Below, piece after piece: positions 60,756 to 64,000 of a stretch of DNA of 64,000 nt (positions are counted from its first letter, which is position 1; each line of letters begins with the position of its first letter). Both the position numbers and the translations under genes were made by a program. Under the pieces are notes generated by a model. That model did not search any database. It was not told where the DNA came from and saw only the letters and a list, made by a program, of their open reading frames with translations. The stretch spans positions 124,001 through 188,000 of the forward strand of contig JAHTBO010000008.1 in NCBI GenBank assembly GCA_019166125.1, in the 5' to 3' direction. Source of the stretch: Alcaligenaceae bacterium CGII-47 (GTDB lineage Bacteria; Pseudomonadota; Gammaproteobacteria; Burkholderiales; Burkholderiaceae_B).

Positions 60756-62596
60756 GCCACCACCACTTCGCGAAACATCCCCGCATCCATATGCAGCATC
60801 AGGTGGCAATGCCAGGCCCAGCGCCCAAGCGCATCGGCGGTTACAAGAAAGCTGATACGCTGAGCGGGCTGCACCGGGATGGTGTGGCGCCGGGCCTGGA
60901 ATTGGCCGTCCGGCGTTTCCAGTTCACTCCACATTCCGTGCAAATGCATGGGGTGCGTCATCATGGTGTCGTTGTGCAAGATGACCCTGATGCGTTCGCC
61001 GTAACGGAAATGAACCGGCGTCGATTTACCGAACTCCACACCATCGAAGGACCAGGCATAGCGTTCCATGTTGCCGGTGAGGTGCAGCTCGATTTCGCGC
61101 TCTGCGCCGCGCGGGTCCATCGCACCGCCCACGGTGTGCAGATCCGAGAGCGTGAGCACGCGCCGTCCGGTATTACGCAACCCAATGCCGGGATCATCCA
61201 GATTGGTACGCGGCATGTCTACCCGCATATCGGTGCTAGCAGCGTACTCCGTTCTGGCATGGCGCACCTGGGCACTAGCGCCAGCTGCGGACATCGCGCC
61301 GTGGTCCATGCCAGCCATGCCTGCATGATTCATGCCCTGCATGCTGCCATGGTTCATCCCTGCCATACCGCCACCATGGTCCATGCCGCCCATCGAAGAT
61401 TGGCTGGCCGCGCCATGGCTCATTCCTGCCATGCCCCCACCCATTGAACCCATCATGTCCGCCATGGTTAGCCATTGCGCAGGATCAAGCGCGGGCACAG
61501 GCGCTTCGAGCCCGGCACGTGTGGCCAGCGTCCCGCGTGCATATCCCGTGCGATCCATGGCTTGCGCATAAACGGTGTAAGCATCGTCTTTGGGCTGCAC
61601 CAAAACATCATAGGTTTCCCCGGGCCCGAACCGGAACTCATCGACGGTCACTGGCTCGACATTTACACCATCGGCTTGAACCACGGTCAACTGAAGGCCC
61701 GGAATACGTACATCGTAGAAGCTGTTGGCCGCGCCATTGATAAAGCGCAGCCGAACACGTTCGCCTGGGCGAAATAGCCCGGTCCAGTTGCCGGCAGGCG
61801 TTGTGCCGTTCATCAGATAGGTTAAGACGTTCGCAGACAGATCGGCTAAGTCCGTGGGGCTCATGCGCATCTCATTCCACATTTTGCGCTTGTCGATGGC
61901 CGCTTTCACGCCCATCTGAGACGCATCCTGGAAGAAATCCACGGCGGTGGGCTGGTTATAGTTGTAGTAGTCGCCTTGCATCTTGAGCTTGGCCAGGACC
62001 CGCATCGGATCTTCGTCGGTCCAGTCCGAGAGTTGAACGACGTACTCGCGATCGGCCCGTATGGGGTCGGCTTGCGCCGGATCAATAATGATCGCGCCAT
62101 AGACACCCGTGGCCTCCTGCATGCCCGAGTGCGAGTGATACCAATACGTGCCGCTTTGCTGCACTTTGAACCGATACGTGAACGTTTCGCCCGGCGGGAT
62201 TCCCGTAAAGCTGATCCCGGGCACTCCGTCCATCTGAAACGGCAAAATGATGCCGTGCCAATGGATCGAGGTGGTTTCGCTCAGGCGATTCTTGACGCGG
62301 ATGGTGACGGTATCGCCCTCGCGCCAACGCAATGTGGGCGCCGGCAGCGAGCCATTGACCGTCGTCGCCATACGAGGACTACCCGTGAAATTGACTGGCG
62401 ACTCACCGATCTCCAGATTGAATTCGCTCCCACTGAGCACCGCCGCTGAGCCAGTACTCGTTCTGTCCGACTGCATTCCAGCAGCACGGACAAATGGCGA
62501 GAGGCCCAGCAGTACGCCACCGGCCGCAAGGCCTTGGACAAAACGGCGACGGGGTAAGACTGGGAGAGGAACGGCTAGCGTAGTTGGGCGTTTCAC
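60752..62596 (-). CDS. copA: CopA multicopper oxidase
   Basis: A Tat leader (LPRRRFVQGLAAGGVLLG) is followed by three cupredoxin domains with the copper ligands HWHG, WYHSHSGMQ, HPMHLHG and HCHLMLHMDAGM. Between about residues 380 and 435 is a Met/His-rich stretch (MDHGGGMAGMNHGSMQGMNH) able to hold Cu(I). The enzyme oxidises Cu(I) in the periplasm. At 614 residues it matches PcoA/CopA. Confidence 0.96.
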   Translation of the reverse strand: MKRPTTLAVPLPVLPRRRFVQGLAAGGVLLGLSPFVRAAGMQSDRTSTGSAAVLSGSEFNLEIGESPVNFTGSPRMATTVNGSLPAPTLRWREGDTVTIRVKNRLSETTSIHWHGIILPFQMDGVPGISFTGIPPGETFTYRFKVQQSGTYWYHSHSGMQEATGVYGAIIIDPAQADPIRADREYVVQLSDWTDEDPMRVLAKLKMQGDYYNYNQPTAVDFFQDASQMGVKAAIDKRKMWNEMRMSPTDLADLSANVLTYLMNGTTPAGNWTGLFRPGERVRLRFINGAANSFYDVRIPGLQLTVVQADGVNVEPVTVDEFRFGPGETYDVLVQPKDDAYTVYAQAMDRTGYARGTLATRAGLEAPVPALDPAQWLTMADMMGSMGGGMAGMSHGAASQSSMGGMDHGGGMAGMNHGSMQGMNHAGMAGMDHGAMSAAGASAQVRHARTEYAASTDMRVDMPRTNLDDPGIGLRNTGRRVLTLSDLHTVGGAMDPRGAEREIELHLTGNMERYAWSFDGVEFGKSTPVHFRYGERIRVILHNDTMMTHPMHLHGMWSELETPDGQFQARRHTIPVQPAQRISFLVTADALGRWAWHCHLMLHMDAGMFREVVVA

Positions 62597-62710
62597 GAGG
62601 GCATATCCTGTTAATTACGTAATTTCGTCGCCCAGCCTTGAAACTGACCAAAACATTGAGCGATTATTCGCACTTTAACGAAGTGCATCTGTCGCATCGA
62701 TGACCTGGAA

Positions 62711-62726
62711 ATTACATTTTTGTAAT
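62711..62726. promoter_or_regulatory. cop-box-like palindrome before copA
   Basis: ATTACA-TTTT-TGTAAT is a perfect inverted repeat 115 bases before the copA ATG, beyond the end of the 46-residue gene. It would give copA its own regulated promoter inside the operon. Confidence 0.65.
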
Positions 62727-62742
62727 GTGGTGGACATTGGTT

Positions 62743-62883
62743 CTAGTTGGTCGAAAAAGCAGCGACCGACGCCGTAATAGTCGTGGAGCTGGCCGGTACT
62801 TCGGCAGGTTGTGCGGAGCTAACGCCAGGTAGCCACGCCAGTGTCAACACAAGCATAGCGATCAATAAACGGATAAATTTCAC
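62743..62883 (-). CDS. 46-residue exported protein
   Basis: A GTG start gives MKFIRLLIAMLVLTLAWLPG-VSSAQ, a clean signal peptide, and then a mature part of about 22 residues (PAEVPASSTTITASVAAFSTN, without cysteine or methionine). It begins one base after the stop of the preceding small gene, so translation is probably coupled. I know no family. It is small and easily missed in annotation. Confidence 0.55.
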   Translation of the reverse strand: MKFIRLLIAMLVLTLAWLPGVSSAQPAEVPASSTTITASVAAFSTN

Positions 62884-62884
62884 T

Positions 62885-62998
62885 TCAACTACTCATCATC
62901 CAGAACATCATGACGCCCATAAAAACGAACGCCAATACAGCCAGCAGCCCAATTACGGCCAGCGCAAGAACAGCTATTCGTGTGAAATTGATTCCCAT
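62885..62998 (-). CDS. 37-residue Met-rich membrane peptide
   Basis: MGINFTRIAVLALAVIGLLA... is one long membrane helix ending GVMMFWMMSS. The GAGTAGG before the ATG at 62998 is a weak ribosome site. It lies between the DUF2933 gene and the small exported gene with gaps of 14 and 1 bases. Short Met-terminated membrane peptides in copper clusters could bind or sense Cu(I); that is inference. Confidence 0.6.
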   Translation of the reverse strand: MGINFTRIAVLALAVIGLLAVLAFVFMGVMMFWMMSS

Positions 62999-63012
62999 GG
63001 CCTACTCAAGCA

Positions 63013-63297
63013 TCAAAGCGCTTTCTTGTGCTCTAGTGGACGTGGATGGTCCTCGGTATTAGACCCTTCCGGCCTTGGCATTTGCGCGGATTCACTCTTC
63101 TTTGGATCGTTATCGTTGTGGCACGACTGCATGCCTTTCATCATGAAAACCATCATCAGCGGACAGATCAAGAAGAATAAGAACGGGCTTACTGCGGTAA
63201 TCCATTCCCGGGCAGCAGGCAACGCTGCATAGGTCGCAGCAATCACCACGGCTAGCCCAAGACCGGCTTTGAGCATTGTCTTCATATCGCATTTCAT
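63013..63297 (-). CDS. DUF2933 membrane protein
   Basis: The 94-residue product has two membrane segments (LGLAVVIAATYAALPA and FLFFLICPLMMVFMMKGM) followed by SCHND, the DUF2933 pattern seen in copper and silver loci. It is the first gene of the leftward cop operon. The ATG at 63297 has AAGGAGAG upstream; earlier in-frame codons lack one. Confidence 0.82.
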   Translation of the reverse strand: MKCDMKTMLKAGLGLAVVIAATYAALPAAREWITAVSPFLFFLICPLMMVFMMKGMQSCHNDNDPKKSESAQMPRPEGSNTEDHPRPLEHKKAL

Positions 63298-63397
63298 TTT
63301 CGGCTCTCCTTGCAACTGAATTCGCTAGCGCTTCATGCACGAATCCAGTGATGAGCCTACTGTACCGATTCCTTGCTGTCAGGCTGATTGCCTGAGC

Positions 63398-63413
63398 ATT
63401 ACATCTCCGTCAT
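63398..63413. promoter_or_regulatory. cop-box-like site before the DUF2933 gene
   Basis: ATTACA-TCTC-CGTCAT, read on the minus strand as ATGACGGAGATGTAAT, is close to the site before copF and stands about 100 bases before the operon's first start. Confidence 0.5.
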
Positions 63414-63617
63414 CTCTGGAGAAAGGGCTCGGGAAGCAAGAGATTTGTTGCCTTATGTACAAAGGGCTCGCTTGCTTCACTGGCACCATCCTGCCTGAGA
63501 CAAAATGCTTTTCCTTTACAACGGGCGGCAAAAAGCACCGTATCGGTTGACATTGCCATTATGGGAACGTTTAACTTGCAGTTATTCGATTTGATGAGTA
63601 ACGAAGAGAGGAAAGCA

Positions 63618-63818
63618 ATGCTTCAGTTTGAAGTGAACGATATGACCTGTGGGCACTGCGTCGGTGCTATCAGTGCGGCCGTCAAGAAGGCTGCGCCGGA
63701 CGCTGTTGTTGCTATTGACTTGCCCCAGCATGCCGTGCGCGTGGAAGGCGTTTGCGACGCAGGGGCCGCAGAACTGGCGATCCGCGAGGCGGGCTACAGT
63801 CCGAAGCGCAAAGCTTAA
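63618..63818 (+). CDS. copZ: CopZ-like copper chaperone (HMA domain)
   Basis: The 66-residue ferredoxin-like HMA domain has the metal motif MTCGHCVGAI and the C-terminal IREAGYSPKR. It would pass Cu(I) to the P-type ATPase. GAGAGGA precedes the ATG at 63618. Upstream codons in frame lack homology. Confidence 0.92.
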   Translation: MLQFEVNDMTCGHCVGAISAAVKKAAPDAVVAIDLPQHAVRVEGVCDAGAAELAIREAGYSPKRKA

Positions 63819-63819
63819 A

Positions 63820-63846
63820 AGGCCAGGTGCATTGCTACACGCTGGC
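63820..63846 (+). terminator. hairpin after copZ
   Basis: GGCCAG and CTGGCC pair across a loop containing GTG...CAC, right after the copZ stop. No strong T run follows on the plus strand, so it could act on either side or serve only as a stabilising stem. Confidence 0.4.
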
Positions 63847-63896
63847 CCTGATTGATCGTTTGCCCATTCTATAGAGCAGAAGTTCTGTCGGGCTGC

Positions 63897-64000
63897 TTAA
63901 GCCGTTTGCGCCATCCGCCTGCACTCTTCGGCACACTTGCGGCAAGCCTCGGCGCAACGCTGGCAATGATCCATTTGATGCTTGGCGCATTCATCTCCGC
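63897..64000 (-). CDS. copper storage protein (Csp/DUF326-like), 5' end missing
   Basis: The minus-strand reading at the window end gives DECAKHQMDHCQRCAEACRKCAEECRRMAQTA-stop. Its CxxCxxxCxxC-like helix is characteristic of four-helix-bundle copper storage proteins, which hold Cu(I) on many cysteines. The remaining three helices lie beyond the window, so only the C-terminal part is visible. Confidence 0.75.
   Translation of the reverse strand, partial: GDECAKHQMDHCQRCAEACRKCAEECRRMAQTA

Noticed and set aside
60746-61447. A 233-codon antisense frame inside copA
   Set aside because: It is the mirror of the Met/His-rich repeats of copA on the other strand, has no family likeness and lies wholly within a well-supported gene.

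Overview
The window looks like a betaproteobacterial replicon, most likely Burkholderiales/Alcaligenaceae. That placement is an inference from the gene families (multi-haem sulfur cytochromes, a TrfA/VirB/TrwC backbone, a copA-copB-copI copper cluster) and the moderate GC content; there is no rRNA or tRNA to confirm it. Because TrfA, iterons, stb genes and a complete conjugation system sit beside metabolic genes, it could be a large conjugative plasmid or a plasmid integrated in a chromosome. No integrase is visible, so this cannot be decided here.

Region 1 (0-18 kb) is mainly sulfur and thiol metabolism: a tetra-haem TsdB-TsdA fusion, glutathione reductase, and a long leftward BigR-type operon (Blh persulfide dioxygenase, thioredoxin, DUF2892, sulfide:quinone oxidoreductase, DUF5368-like, SulP, perhaps gor). 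It is divergent from the ArsR-type sulfide sensor bigR and the pmpA/pmpB YeeE-like transporter genes. Two MDR reductases, a potassium channel and an OsmC-YcaO fusion flank it. Region 2 (18.1-25.5 kb) carries three unrelated hydrolases (GH2, HSL-type esterase, GH1) that share the same upstream sequence and the same 30-residue twin-arginine leader, followed by a beta-barrel protein.

Region 3 (25.5-30.6 kb) is an accretion zone of defence and addiction modules. It holds parD with a decayed parE, a frameshifted doc with its antitoxin, higBA between two repeats that contain the 3' end of guaA, an AbiF-like HEPN gene preceded by a structured RNA, and a repeat protein with DUF1643. Three copies of the sequence upstream of the mobC-like gene punctuate this zone, as if cargo had repeatedly entered at the same spot.

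Region 4 (30.6-50.1 kb) is the conjugative backbone: mobC-like, trbM, virB1-virB11, trfA with an iteron origin and two DnaA boxes, a stbA/B/C-like stability operon, the TrwB coupling protein and the TrwC relaxase. Region 5 (50.1-54.3 kb) has the layout of a leading region. A candidate oriT is followed by SRAP, ssb, DUF3560 and radC genes, most of them transcribed back toward oriT. Two homologous ~380-base leaders with a covarying hairpin are candidate single-stranded-DNA promoters.

Region 6 (54.3-64 kb) is a copper-resistance cluster: a P1B ATPase, DUF305, a leftward operon from DUF2933 through two very small genes, copA, copB, cupredoxin, cytochrome c and DUF411 to a Met-rich protein, then copZ and a truncated Csp-like copper-storage gene. 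Three copies of an ATTACA/TGTAAT-type palindrome lie in front of these transcription units.
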